This document shows, piece after piece, positions 8,083-15,686 of a stretch of 64,000 nucleotides of DNA. The stretch lies in contig JBFLWP010000001.1 of NCBI GenBank assembly GCA_040757595.1, forward strand, positions 185,771-249,770. The letters run 5' to 3'. Below the pieces are notes generated by a model. It was not told where the DNA came from, searched no databases, and was given only the letters and a program-made list of their open reading frames with translations. Source of the stretch: Nitrospirota bacterium (lineage in GTDB: Bacteria; Nitrospirota; Nitrospiria; Nitrospirales; Nitrospiraceae). Position 1 is the stretch's first letter. Each line of letters starts with the position of its first letter. The translations under genes were made by a program, and so were the position numbers.

Positions 8083-8550
8083 TTAGACCCAGTCGGAATC
8101 CGACCGCTCCCTGGTCGGACGGACCAGCCCGCTCAACTCCTTCCTGATCCGATCGCTTTCCCCGTCCAGCTCGGCCGCCTCCTGGTCGGTCAGGATCCAG
8201 GCGTCCCCCGCCTTGAGCTCGATCCGGTAGTGGTTCTTGCGGGTCGAGAACCATTCGATATACGGGTGCGGCGACAACATCGGGTGCGGATCGAACGAGA
8301 TGAGGCTCACCTCCCCGACCTGCGGCGCCTCGAAATCCGCCAAGACCTGCGCGGCCAGCTCTTCGTCGAGAAACCCGCCGTTGCGGAGCCGGATCGCCTT
8401 GCCCGCGATCTCCCCCCGGCAGTCTCCCTTCAGATAGAAGTCCACCGGGCCCACCCCGGCGAACGTGATCCGCCCGACCACGTGGCCGGCCACCCGGTTG
8501 TCCAGGAACCCCTCCTTCACCCACCGGCCGTTGCCGAACTTCTGCGCCAT
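8083..8550 (-). CDS. Hypothetical protein
   Basis: A 155-residue soluble protein starting MAQKFGNGRWVKEGFLDNRV. It is rich in charged residues and predicted beta strands (GHVVGRITFAGVGPVDFYLK, then GEIAGKAIRLRNGG), with a C-terminal helix of mixed charge. No cofactor or catalytic motif is recognised. The open frame extends much further upstream, but that part overlaps the EamA transporter gene, so the ATG at 8550 is preferred; it starts 11 bases after the transporter stop, indicating a two-gene operon. Confidence 0.72.
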   Translation of the reverse strand: MAQKFGNGRWVKEGFLDNRVAGHVVGRITFAGVGPVDFYLKGDCRGEIAGKAIRLRNGGFLDEELAAQVLADFEAPQVGEVSLISFDPHPMLSPHPYIEWFSTRKNHYRIELKAGDAWILTDQEAAELDGESDRIRKELSGLVRPTRERSDSDWV

Positions 8551-8561
8551 CGGGCTTCCAA

Positions 8562-9434
8562 TCAGTGGGCGGGCGACGCCACCGTCGCGCCGGCCTCGCC
8601 CGGCCCGGTGCTTCTCATCCCGCCGACCAGCATGGCCACGAGAATCAATCCGCTCCCGATCCAGGCCTTGGAGGAGAGGTGCTCGCCCAGGAAGTACCAG
8701 GCCAGCCAGGCCGCGAAGGCCGGCTCCAGGGAGAAGAACAGCGCGATCCGCTGGGCGGAGATCAGCCGCTGCGCCCAAATCTGCACGGCGAACGCGCCGG
8801 TCGCCAGCAGGCCGGTGACGGCCAGCGCGGCCAGCAGCACCGGCGTCGGCGCCAACTGGGCCGCGCCCGGCGCCTCGACCAGCATGGCGAGGCCCGTCGC
8901 GCCGGTGATCGCGATCATCTGCCACAGGAACAGGGGAATCGGCTCGACCCGCCTCGTGTAGGACTCCAGGCAGCAGATGTGGCCCGCGAAGGCGGCCGCG
9001 CAGCCCAGGGTCAGCAGATCCCCGAGGTTCATCGAGGCGGACGGCTCCACCAGCAGCCAGAGGCCGCCGAGCGCCAGTCCGGCCGAGAGCCAGATCATGC
9101 CCCCGAACCGCCGGAGGAACAGCGGGACCAACACCACGTATAGGACCGTGATGAACGCGGAGTTCGACGCGCTCGTGTGCTGCAGCCCCAGGGTCTGAAG
9201 CACGTAGCCGGCGGTCCAGAACAGGGAGGCGACGAGTCCGGCCTGCAAGGTCGCCCGGTCGGACCGGAGCCGCCAGCGCGACAGGACGAGCAGCACCGCA
9301 ACCGTCAGCAGCAGCCCGAGGAGGAACCGCAAAAAGAGAAACGAGAAGGGGGGGATCTGCTCCAGCGCGGCTTTGGTGGCGGGAAAGGTCGCGCCCCAGA
9401 TCAACGTGCTCAACAGGACGGCGAGCTGGGGCAT
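8562..9434 (-). CDS. EamA (DMT superfamily) membrane transporter
   Basis: Ten-helix drug/metabolite exporter-type permease of the inner membrane. The 290-residue protein begins PQLAVLLSTLIWGATFP, the typical first EamA helix with the WG and P motif, and has two repeated five-helix EamA halves: the first ends near LLVEPSASM, the second starts near CAAAFAGHICCLESY and contains FFSLEPAFAAWLAWYFLGE, the diagnostic motif of the second half. The substrate cannot be predicted. It is upstream of a small hypothetical gene on the same strand, and a period-7 array lies directly upstream of its start. Confidence 0.9.
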   Translation of the reverse strand: MPQLAVLLSTLIWGATFPATKAALEQIPPFSFLFLRFLLGLLLTVAVLLVLSRWRLRSDRATLQAGLVASLFWTAGYVLQTLGLQHTSASNSAFITVLYVVLVPLFLRRFGGMIWLSAGLALGGLWLLVEPSASMNLGDLLTLGCAAAFAGHICCLESYTRRVEPIPLFLWQMIAITGATGLAMLVEAPGAAQLAPTPVLLAALAVTGLLATGAFAVQIWAQRLISAQRIALFFSLEPAFAAWLAWYFLGEHLSSKAWIGSGLILVAMLVGGMRSTGPGEAGATVASPAH

Positions 9435-9445
9435 GCCAAACGACC

Positions 9446-9539
9446 GTGATGCGTGACGCGTGATGGGTGATGAGTGATCAAGAAGAGGTAAGCGAATCCT
9501 TTCTCCTACCCATCACCGTTCACCGATCACGCATCACAT
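9446..9539. repeat. Period-7 inverted array, word GTGATGC
   Basis: Left arm 9446-9480 is GTGATGC, GTGACGC, GTGATGG, GTGATGA, GTGATCA; right arm 9505-9539 is CCTACCC, ATCACCG, TTCACCG, ATCACGC, ATCACAT. GTGATGCGTGA at 9446-9456 pairs exactly with its complement at 9527-9537. It lies between two leftward genes. Confidence 0.88.
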
Positions 9540-9542
9540 TCC

Positions 9543-9746
9543 TTAGGGTTTGCACAGCGGGCACATCCGTTGATCGGAGGTCCCGGACTGTTCCATCGCC
9601 GCCAGGGCCCGCTCCTTGTTCGGGTAGTCGAACCAGCCCCCCTCCCAGAAATCCGTCCGGACGAAGTGGGACGGAACTTCCGAGCACCGCTCGCGGTGGA
9701 GCGTCGTCCGGTCAATGGACCGCGCGATGTGGAGCCAGTAGATCAT
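9543..9746 (-). CDS. Small Cys-containing protein
   Basis: A 67-residue protein beginning MIYWLHIARSIDRTTLHRER and ending SDQRMCPLCKP. The C-terminal CPLC pair and a Cys near residue 21 could bind a metal, although only three cysteines are present. The block FWEGGWFDYPNKERALAAME has the look of a conserved small domain. It is bounded on both sides by period-7 arrays. I do not recognise the family; composition and internal consistency make it a likely real gene. Confidence 0.6.
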   Translation of the reverse strand: MIYWLHIARSIDRTTLHRERCSEVPSHFVRTDFWEGGWFDYPNKERALAAMEQSGTSDQRMCPLCKP

Positions 9747-9756
9747 GGGCCGTGGC

Positions 9757-9860
9757 GCGCGATGCGTGACGTGTGAGAAAAGCTGGTGGTGGGCTTAACG
9801 ACCAAGAGGAGGGAACGGCGACGAAACACTGCCCATCACGTGTCTCGCGTCACACGTCAC
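9757..9860. repeat. Period-7 inverted array, word GCGTGAC
   Basis: Left arm GCGCGAT, GCGTGAC, GTGTGAG (9757-9777); right arm CCATCAC, GTGTCTC, GCGTCAC, ACGTCAC (9833-9860). GTGACGTGTGA at 9766-9776 pairs exactly with the complement at 9850-9860 across a 73-base core that holds no gene. It lies between two small leftward genes. Confidence 0.85.
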
Positions 9861-9866
9861 GGTTTT

Positions 9867-10043
9867 TTACGGCAGGAGCTGCCACTCGTCCTTCTCGATG
9901 AACACCCGTTGGCCGGCCTCGAGCTTCTTGACGTCTTCCTTCTCGAACAGCTTCATGTACCGCTCGATCCGGTCCGGGTCATCGATCCGTTCCTCCCGAA
10001 CCATCCCACTGGCCAACTTGTACTTCCGAAGCAAAAGCGGCAT
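9867..10043 (-). CDS. Small charged conserved-looking protein (58 residues)
   Basis: Too short for most gene callers but well supported. The ATG at 10043 is preceded by GGGAGGAT, a strong ribosome binding site, and by a TTGACC-N18-TATGTT promoter. The product begins MPLLLRKYKLASGMVREERI and ends IEKDEWQLLP; it is highly charged with a helical middle (DDPDRIERYMKLFEKEDVKK) and no Cys or membrane segment. Its TAA stop is directly followed by a period-7 array. Function unknown; a small regulatory or structural protein is possible. Confidence 0.65.
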   Translation of the reverse strand: MPLLLRKYKLASGMVREERIDDPDRIERYMKLFEKEDVKKLEAGQRVFIEKDEWQLLP

Positions 10044-10075
10044 ATCCTCCCTCTTTCTCGTTGACGGCCCCGGCT

Positions 10076-10105
10076 AACATACTCGACCGCCTGCGTGCCG
10101 GTCAA
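10076..10105 (-). promoter_or_regulatory. Promoter of the 58-residue protein gene
   Basis: On the minus strand TTGACC (10100-10105) is followed after 18 bases by TATGTT (10076-10081). The predicted leader of about 25 bases includes the GGGAGG ribosome binding site. Confidence 0.42.
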
Positions 10106-10139
10106 GCGCCAGGGGGTCGCATCCGCCGCGGTTTTCAGT

Positions 10140-10145
10140 TATAAT
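10140..10145 (+). promoter_or_regulatory. -10 box upstream of FmdB-type gene
   Basis: A perfect TATAAT lies 40 bases before the start of the zinc-ribbon gene at 10186. No good -35 box is seen at the right distance. Confidence 0.35.
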
Positions 10146-10185
10146 TCCGCCACCGGTTCCGGATTGGCACAAGGCAAGGTGCGCG

Positions 10186-10488
10186 ATGCCCCTCTATGAG
10201 TATCGGTGCGAAGGCTGCGGCAATCAGTTCGAGGTCGTGCAGCCGGTCAGCTTCAAGGCGGAGGACACGGAGTGTCCCAACTGCCGCGCAACCAGGGCAA
10301 CCAGGCTGATGTCGTCCTTCGCCTCCAAGGTCGTCGGCGACCACAAGCCGGGGTTCAAGGAGATGAAAGCCTACGACATGCTCAACGAGCGGATGAACAA
10401 GTTCTCGAAACTGCCCCCGCTCTCCGGCAAGCGCGCCACGCCGCAGCCGAACGTGACCTCCGACTCCGGCGGCGGAGAGAGCTCGTAA
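10186..10488 (+). CDS. FmdB-type zinc ribbon protein
   Basis: A 100-residue protein of the FmdB/CxxC regulatory family. The N terminus MPLYEYRCEGCGNQFEVVQP is diagnostic: Cys8-x2-Cys11 pairs with CPNC near residue 32 to make a zinc ribbon. The rest is a low-complexity tail rich in Lys, Pro, Ser and Gly. Family members have been proposed as transcriptional regulators of formamidase or amide genes, but most are uncharacterised. No partner gene adjoins; it is divergent from the 58-residue protein gene. Confidence 0.9.
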   Translation: MPLYEYRCEGCGNQFEVVQPVSFKAEDTECPNCRATRATRLMSSFASKVVGDHKPGFKEMKAYDMLNERMNKFSKLPPLSGKRATPQPNVTSDSGGGESS

Positions 10489-10665
10489 CGTCCGGCCGGC
10501 CCCCGTTCCGCTTCCCTTGACTTTGCCCCCTCCCTGGTTGATCATACCTATACGCTCGTTGCTGCGCGGTCTTCGCGGTTCATGTTGGTTTCGTCGCCGT
10601 TTTCCGCAGTCTTGTCCGATTTCCGGGAAGATGCCGGCCTCCGCCGCACCCCGGTCGGAGGCTCC

Positions 10666-11490
10666 ATGATGACGAAAGGGGTTCTTGCGTTAGGACTGGC
10701 CCTGGCTGGTTGGCTGTGCCTGGCCGCACCCGCCGCGGCGGAGGTCTCCGGCGGGGTGGCCGTCGCCGGCAACGGGCCGGAGCTGTCCGTGATCGAGCGG
10801 CTGGCGCAAGCCTTCCAGAAAGCCAACCCGCGCGCCTACGTGGACATCCAGTGGGAAAAGACGGTCAAGCCGGTCGAGCTCGTCAAGTCCGGCCAGGCCC
10901 AGGTCGCGGTCACCGGAACGCCCCACCCGGATTTGAAAGCCACGCAGATCGCCTGGGACGGCATCGCCATCATGGTCAACCTTTCGAACCACACCAAGGA
11001 GGTCACGAAACAGCAGGTCGCCGACATCTTCTCCGGCAAGATCAAGTACTGGTCCGAGCTGGGCGGGCCGGAGACGCGCATCCTGCTCATCGACCGGCCG
11101 CGCCAAAGCAACATTCGCGACACGTTCGAGCGGTACTTCGGCCTCGACGGGAAGATTCCGGACTCGACCAAGGTGATCGGGCCGGACGAGAAGGCCACCA
11201 GGACCGTGGCCGGCACGCTGCCGCCGCTCTCCGCCGTGACCTACATGTCGCTCCAGCCGGCCCTCGACGCCGTGAAGACCGGCGCCGCGGTTCGCCTGCT
11301 GCCGATCGACAAGGTGGAGCCGGAAGAGCCGCCCGTGAAGGACGGCCGCTATCAACTGCGCCGGCCCGTGCTCCTGCTGACCGGAAAGGAGCCGACCCCG
11401 TCGGTCGAGGCCTTCCTGGCCTTCGCCCTGTCGCCGGAGGGGCAGAAGATCGTGGACGAAGTGTACATTCCGTTCAGTCAGAAGCCGTGA
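10666..11490 (+). CDS. PstS-like periplasmic substrate-binding protein
   Basis: Secreted protein of the phosphate-binding (PBP-like) superfamily. The ATG at 10666 has CGGAGG five bases upstream; a longer frame from 10582 is not needed. Residues 1-25 form a signal peptide (MMTKGVLALGLALAGWLCLA, cleavage near PAAAE). The mature part has the family pattern: GNGPELSVIERLAQAFQ, KSGQAQVAVTGTP, WDGIAIMVNLSN and the core motif VADIFSGKIKYWSELGG, then RQSNIRDTFERYF. No pst permease genes adjoin, so it may work alone or as a signalling protein. The ligand need not be phosphate. Confidence 0.85.
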   Translation: MMTKGVLALGLALAGWLCLAAPAAAEVSGGVAVAGNGPELSVIERLAQAFQKANPRAYVDIQWEKTVKPVELVKSGQAQVAVTGTPHPDLKATQIAWDGIAIMVNLSNHTKEVTKQQVADIFSGKIKYWSELGGPETRILLIDRPRQSNIRDTFERYFGLDGKIPDSTKVIGPDEKATRTVAGTLPPLSAVTYMSLQPALDAVKTGAAVRLLPIDKVEPEEPPVKDGRYQLRRPVLLLTGKEPTPSVEAFLAFALSPEGQKIVDEVYIPFSQKP

Positions 11491-11529
11491 CATCCGTTCT
11501 TATCGTTCCATCGTCCTAAGGAGGCGCCC

Positions 11530-12030
11530 ATGCACAAGCAGTTCTCGGTCCTCATGGTGTTGGCGGTGTGCGCAGGCCTCGCGGCCGCGCCGGTGAGCGT
11601 CGCGCGGGCGGCGGAGGGGCAAGCCGCGGAGGGAAAAGCGCCGGCAGGAAAGGCCCCCGAAGGGGAAATGGTCGAGGGCTCCGGGTACAGCCTGTTCGGC
11701 ACGGAGTCCATCAAGGGGTTCGACGCCTCCAAGGTCGAAAAGGACCCGGTCTGCGACCGGAGCAGGAGACCGAAGATCCTCAAAGTCGAGCCGGACGAAG
11801 CCAAGCCCGGCGACAAGGTCGTCATCAAGGGCGAGAACTTCGGCACGAAAGAGTGCTTTCACGGCGTGGCGTTCAGCGCCACCGGAAGCGCGCCCGTGAA
11901 ATACACCTTCGTCAACGAGACGACGATCGAGGTGATCGTGCCCGAGGCCCGAGCCGGCATGTCGTTCATCGACGTCGTCGCCGGAGGCGGGACCTCCCGG
12001 TCCAAAGGCTTCCTGATCAAGTCGAAATAA
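11530..12030 (+). CDS. Secreted IPT/TIG-domain protein
   Basis: A 166-residue exported protein. AAGGAGG lies ideally before the ATG. A signal peptide covers about residues 1-28 (LMVLAVCAGLAAAPVSVARA), followed by an Ala/Gly/Lys/Glu-rich linker with repeats of the AEGKAP type, then a single IPT/TIG immunoglobulin-like domain at about 75-166: RPKILKVEPDEAKPGDKVVI, GENFG, ATTIEVIVP-like strand and a C-terminal strand with FLIKSK. Two Cys (PVCDRSRRP and KECFHG) may form a disulfide. It follows the PstS-like gene by 39 bases and may share its transcript. Role: probably periplasmic adhesion or binding. Confidence 0.8.
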   Translation: MHKQFSVLMVLAVCAGLAAAPVSVARAAEGQAAEGKAPAGKAPEGEMVEGSGYSLFGTESIKGFDASKVEKDPVCDRSRRPKILKVEPDEAKPGDKVVIKGENFGTKECFHGVAFSATGSAPVKYTFVNETTIEVIVPEARAGMSFIDVVAGGGTSRSKGFLIKSK

Positions 12031-12035
12031 TCGGT

Positions 12036-12107
12036 GGCGCGAGGCGATGGGCGAGAGGCTAGGGGTCCGCCTCCCCGAACCCTAGCTTCCCTCGCCCTTC
12101 GCTCCTG
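12036..12107. repeat. Period-7 inverted array, word GGCGAGA
   Basis: Left arm GGCGCGA, GGCGATG, GGCGAGA, GGCTAGG (12036-12063); right arm CCCTAGC, TTCCCTC, GCCCTTC, GCTCCTG (12080-12107). GCTAGGG pairs with CCCTAGC over a 16-base loop. It begins 6 bases after the stop of the IPT-domain gene and may act as its transcript end. Confidence 0.82.
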
Positions 12108-12189
12108 CGCCGGTCTCCACCGAATCCCGCCTTGTCCGTCCGCTCCGTCGCTTCCGCCCCGTGCCTCGCGCCGCGCACCTCTCCCACCC

Positions 12190-12219
12190 TCGACAAGCCC
12201 GACAGCGGTGTGCTACCTT
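12190..12219 (+). promoter_or_regulatory. Promoter of biotin carboxylase gene
   Basis: TCGACA (12190-12195), an 18-base spacer and TACCTT (12214-12219) with an extended TGC just before it. Predicted transcription start near 12226, giving a leader of about 33 bases. Confidence 0.4.
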
Positions 12220-12258
12220 ACGCGGATTCTCGGACGGACGTTGAGGCCTAAGACCACG

Positions 12259-13677
12259 ATGTTCAAGAAGATTTTGGTTGCCAACCGAGGCGAGATCGCG
12301 ATGCGGATCATCCGCGCCTGCCGCGAGCTCAACATCGCGACGGCCGCGATCTATTCCGAAGCCGACTCGACCGGCATTTACGTCAAGAAGGCGAACGAGG
12401 CCTACCTGGTCGGGCCAGGCCCGGTGAAGGGGTTCCTGGACGGGCGGCAGATCGTGGACCTGGCCCAGCGGATCCAGGCCGACGCGATCCACCCGGGCTA
12501 CGGCTTCCTCGCCGAAAACGCCCAGTTCGCCCACCTGTGCCAGGCCGCGGGCATCACCTTCATCGGCCCGTCGCCGAGGGCGATCCACCTGATGGGCAGC
12601 AAGGTCAAGGCCCGGGAGCTGGCCAAGCAGGTCGGCGTCCCGATCGTCCCGGGGACGGACGACGCGGTCAAGACCGAGGACGACGCCCTGGCCTTCAGCC
12701 GCGCCGCCGGCTACCCGGTCATGATCAAGGCCAGCGCCGGCGGAGGCGGGCGCGGGCTGCGGGTGGTCCACTCCGACGAGGAGCTCCGCGCCAGCATGGA
12801 GACCTCGGCCCGCGAGGCCCAGGCCGCGTTCGGGGACGGGAGCCTGTTCATCGAGAAGTACATCGAGCGGCCCCACCACATCGAGTTCCAGATCCTGGCG
12901 GACCGCCACGGCAACATCGTCCACCTGGGCGAGCGGGACTGCTCGATCCAGCGGCGCCACCAGAAGCTGATCGAGATCGCCCCGTCGCTGGTCCTGACGC
13001 CGACCTTGCGGGCCGAGATGGGCGAGTCCGCCACCGCCGTCGCCCGCGCGGTGGCCTACGACAACGCCGGCACCGTGGAATTCCTCCTCGACCGGGAGGG
13101 CCGCTACTACTTCATCGAGATGAACCCGCGCATCCAGGTGGAGCACACAGTGACCGAGCAGATCACCGCCGTGGACATCGTCCGGTCGCAGATCGCGATC
13201 GCCGCCGGGCAGCCGCTGGACATCCGGCAGGAGGACGTCACGCTCCAGGGCCACGCCATCCAGTGCCGGATCAACGCCGAGGACCCGCGGAACAACTTCC
13301 GGCCCTCCACCGGCACGGTGACCGCCTACCTGTCGCCGGGCGGGATCGGCGTGCGCATCGACGGGGCCGTCTACAAGGACTACACGGTGCCGCCCTACTA
13401 CGACGGGCTGCTGGCCAAGCTCACGGTGCGGGGCCGGACCTGGGAGGAGACCGTCAGCCGGATGCACCGGTCGCTGGAGGAGTACGTGCTGCGCGGCGTG
13501 AAAACCACGATCCCGTTCCTCATGCGGATCATGGAGGAGCCGGACTTCCGGGCCGGGCGGTTCGACACCGCCTACCTGGACGCGCATCCGGAGCTGTTCC
13601 GGTACGACGAGCACTTCGAGCCGGAGGACCTGGTGCTGGCCGTCTCCGCGGCCATCGCCGCGTATGAGGGACTCTAA
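12259..13677 (+). CDS. cfiB: Biotin carboxylase subunit of an acyl/oxoacid carboxylase (CfiB/PycA/AccC type)
   Basis: ATP-dependent carboxylation of biotin on the partner subunit. The start MFKKILVANRGEIAMRIIRA is the canonical N terminus of biotin carboxylases; upstream codons are non-homologous. Across 472 residues: HPGYGFLAEN, the ATP-grasp Gly-rich loop KASAGGGGRGLRVV (about 160-173), IEKYIERPHHIEFQ, and the catalytic EMNPRIQVEHTVTEQ. No biotin domain is fused, which fits the two-subunit form. The next gene encodes carboxyltransferase plus biotin carrier, so the pair is a pyruvate carboxylase or 2-oxoglutarate carboxylase rather than acetyl-CoA carboxylase. The cfiB symbol assumes the reductive TCA role known from Hydrogenobacter and is tentative. 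Confidence 0.9.
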   Translation: MFKKILVANRGEIAMRIIRACRELNIATAAIYSEADSTGIYVKKANEAYLVGPGPVKGFLDGRQIVDLAQRIQADAIHPGYGFLAENAQFAHLCQAAGITFIGPSPRAIHLMGSKVKARELAKQVGVPIVPGTDDAVKTEDDALAFSRAAGYPVMIKASAGGGGRGLRVVHSDEELRASMETSAREAQAAFGDGSLFIEKYIERPHHIEFQILADRHGNIVHLGERDCSIQRRHQKLIEIAPSLVLTPTLRAEMGESATAVARAVAYDNAGTVEFLLDREGRYYFIEMNPRIQVEHTVTEQITAVDIVRSQIAIAAGQPLDIRQEDVTLQGHAIQCRINAEDPRNNFRPSTGTVTAYLSPGGIGVRIDGAVYKDYTVPPYYDGLLAKLTVRGRTWEETVSRMHRSLEEYVLRGVKTTIPFLMRIMEEPDFRAGRFDTAYLDAHPELFRYDEHFEPEDLVLAVSAAIAAYEGL

Positions 13678-13678
13678 C

Positions 13679-13742
13679 CGTGAAACGTGAGACGTGAAAC
13701 GTGAGGCGTAAGGAGAAAAGAGGGAAACCGTCACGCGTCACC
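13679..13742. repeat. Period-7 inverted array, word CGTGAAA, containing a start codon
   Basis: Left arm CGTGAAA, CGTGAGA, CGTGAAA, CGTGAGG, CGTAAGG (13679-13713); right arm CGTCACG, CGTCACC (13729-13742). It starts one base after the biotin carboxylase stop, and the GTG at 13701 inside the left arm is the only possible start of the next gene. Confidence 0.88.
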
Positions 13743-15659
13743 CATCGGACGGCACGACCTAATCGATCGCTCACCGCGGCCAAGGCTCGTCCCGGCGGCC
13801 CGGGCTTCGGCGTCGAGGCGGCCCCTGGCAAGCGGCTGCTGATCACGGACGTCGCCCTGCGCGACGGGCACCAGTCCCTGCTGGCCACGCGCATGCGGAC
13901 CGAGGACATGCTGCCGATCGCCCAGAAGTTGGATGCGGTCGGCTTCTGGTCGCTGGAGGTCTGGGGCGGGGCCACCTTCGACACCTGCCTCCGCTTCCTG
14001 AAGGAGGACCCCTGGGAACGGCTCCGGGCCCTGCGGGCGGCCATGCCGAACACCAGGCTCCAGATGCTCCTGCGCGGGCAGAACGTCGTCGGCTACCGGC
14101 ACTACGCGGACGACGTGGTCGAGCGGTTCGTCGAGCGGGCGGCCGCCAACGGCATCGACGTGTTCCGGATCTTCGACGCGCTCAACGACGTGCGGAACAT
14201 GGAGCGGGCCATCGGCGAGGTGCGGGCCTGCGGCAAGCACGTCGAGGCCTCCATCTGTTACACGGTCAGCCCGGTCCACAGCCTCGACCGCTTCGTGGAC
14301 CTGGCCAAGAGGCTGGAGGACCTCGGCACCGACACCCTCTGCATCAAGGACATGGCCGGGCTGCTGGCCCCGGCCGACGCCTACCGGCTCGTCAAAAAGC
14401 TGAAGGAAGCGGTCCGGACGCCCGTCCACCTGCACAGCCACTACACCTCGGGGATGGCCTCCATGTCGGCCCTCATGGCGGTGCTGGCCGGGCTGGACAT
14501 CCTGGACACGGCGATCTCCCCCCTGGCCGGCGGCACCTCCCACCCGCCCACGGAGACGCTCGTCGCCGCCCTGCGGAACACCCCCTACGACACGGGGCTG
14601 GAGCTGCCCAGCCTCGCGCCGATCGCCGACCACTTCCGCGGCGTCCGGAGGAAGTACCATCAGTTCGAGAGCGACTTCACCGGTGTGGACGCGGAGATCC
14701 TGACCTCCCAGATTCCGGGCGGCATGCTCTCGAACCTGGCCGCGCAGCTCGCCGAGCAGCAGGCGCTGGACAAGATGAAGCAGGTGCTCGACGAGGTGCC
14801 GCGCGTGCGGCAGGAGATGGGCTATCCCCCGCTCGTCACCCCGACCAGCCAGATCGTGGGCACCCAGGCCACGCTCAACGTGGTGACCGGCGAACGGTAC
14901 AAGGTCATCACGAACGAAACCAAGAACTACTTCCTGGGCCTCTACGGGCGGCCCCCCGGTCCGGTCTGCGCGGAGATCGCGGCCCGGGCCATCGGGGACG
15001 AGGAGCCGATCAAGGGGCGGCCGGCCGACCGGCTGGAGCCCGAGCTGGACAAGGCGAGGCAGGAGCTGGCCGGCAAGGTCTCCTCCCCCGAGGACCTGCT
15101 GTCCTTCGCCCTCTTCCCCCCGGCCGCGCGCCAGTTCTTCGAGGAGCGGGAGAAGGGCGAGCTCAAGCCGGAAGCCCTGGAACCGCCGCCGGAGAAGGGG
15201 CCGGCCGTGGCGCACGAGCTCCACCTGGCGCCCATCGAGTTCAACGTCACCGTCCACGGCGAGACCTTCCACGTGCAGGTCTCCGGCTCGGGCCGCAAGG
15301 CCGACGGGCGGAAGCCCTACTACATCCGCGTCAACGACAAGCTGGAAGAGGTCTACCTGGAACCGCTCCAGGAGGTTCTGGCCGGGGTGCCCGAGGGGCC
15401 GGAGACGGGCAAAGCGGCGAAGCCCAAGCGGCCCAAGCCGGCCAAACCGGGCGACGTGGCCTCCCCGATGCCGGGCCGGGTCGTCAAGGTGCTGGTCGCC
15501 AGGGGCGACCGGGTCAAGCAGGGCGACCCGGTGCTGATCATCGAAGCCATGAAGATGGAGAGCCGGGTGCCGGCGCCGATCGGCGGGACGGTCGTCGAGC
15601 TCTACGTCAAGGACGGCGAGGACGTCAAAACCGACGAGACGCTGGTGCAACTGGAATAG
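13701..15659 (+). CDS. cfiA: Carboxyltransferase-biotin carrier subunit (CfiA/PycB/OadA type)
   Basis: Transfers CO2 from biotin to an oxoacid (pyruvate or 2-oxoglutarate). Domains of the 652-residue protein: HMGL-like TIM barrel at about 45-310 with DVALRDGHQS, metal ligands HLHSHYTSGM, and CIKDMAGLL with the active-site Lys; a conserved PycB/OadA domain at about 310-500; a biotinyl domain at the end with EAMKMESR, Lys618 being the biotin attachment site. No oadB/oadG sodium-pump genes adjoin, favouring a soluble carboxylase. The GTG start lies within a period-7 array, an in-frame TGA precedes it by one codon, and no other start exists before the barrel, so the first 25 or so residues (Arg/Lys-rich) come from repeat DNA. 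Confidence 0.9.
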   Translation: MRRKEKRGKPSRVTHRTARPNRSLTAAKARPGGPGFGVEAAPGKRLLITDVALRDGHQSLLATRMRTEDMLPIAQKLDAVGFWSLEVWGGATFDTCLRFLKEDPWERLRALRAAMPNTRLQMLLRGQNVVGYRHYADDVVERFVERAAANGIDVFRIFDALNDVRNMERAIGEVRACGKHVEASICYTVSPVHSLDRFVDLAKRLEDLGTDTLCIKDMAGLLAPADAYRLVKKLKEAVRTPVHLHSHYTSGMASMSALMAVLAGLDILDTAISPLAGGTSHPPTETLVAALRNTPYDTGLELPSLAPIADHFRGVRRKYHQFESDFTGVDAEILTSQIPGGMLSNLAAQLAEQQALDKMKQVLDEVPRVRQEMGYPPLVTPTSQIVGTQATLNVVTGERYKVITNETKNYFLGLYGRPPGPVCAEIAARAIGDEEPIKGRPADRLEPELDKARQELAGKVSSPEDLLSFALFPPAARQFFEEREKGELKPEALEPPPEKGPAVAHELHLAPIEFNVTVHGETFHVQVSGSGRKADGRKPYYIRVNDKLEEVYLEPLQEVLAGVPEGPETGKAAKPKRPKPAKPGDVASPMPGRVVKVLVARGDRVKQGDPVLIIEAMKMESRVPAPIGGTVVELYVKDGEDVKTDETLVQLE

Positions 15660-15686
15660 CCCCCCGCCCCGCGCGCACGCCGAGCC

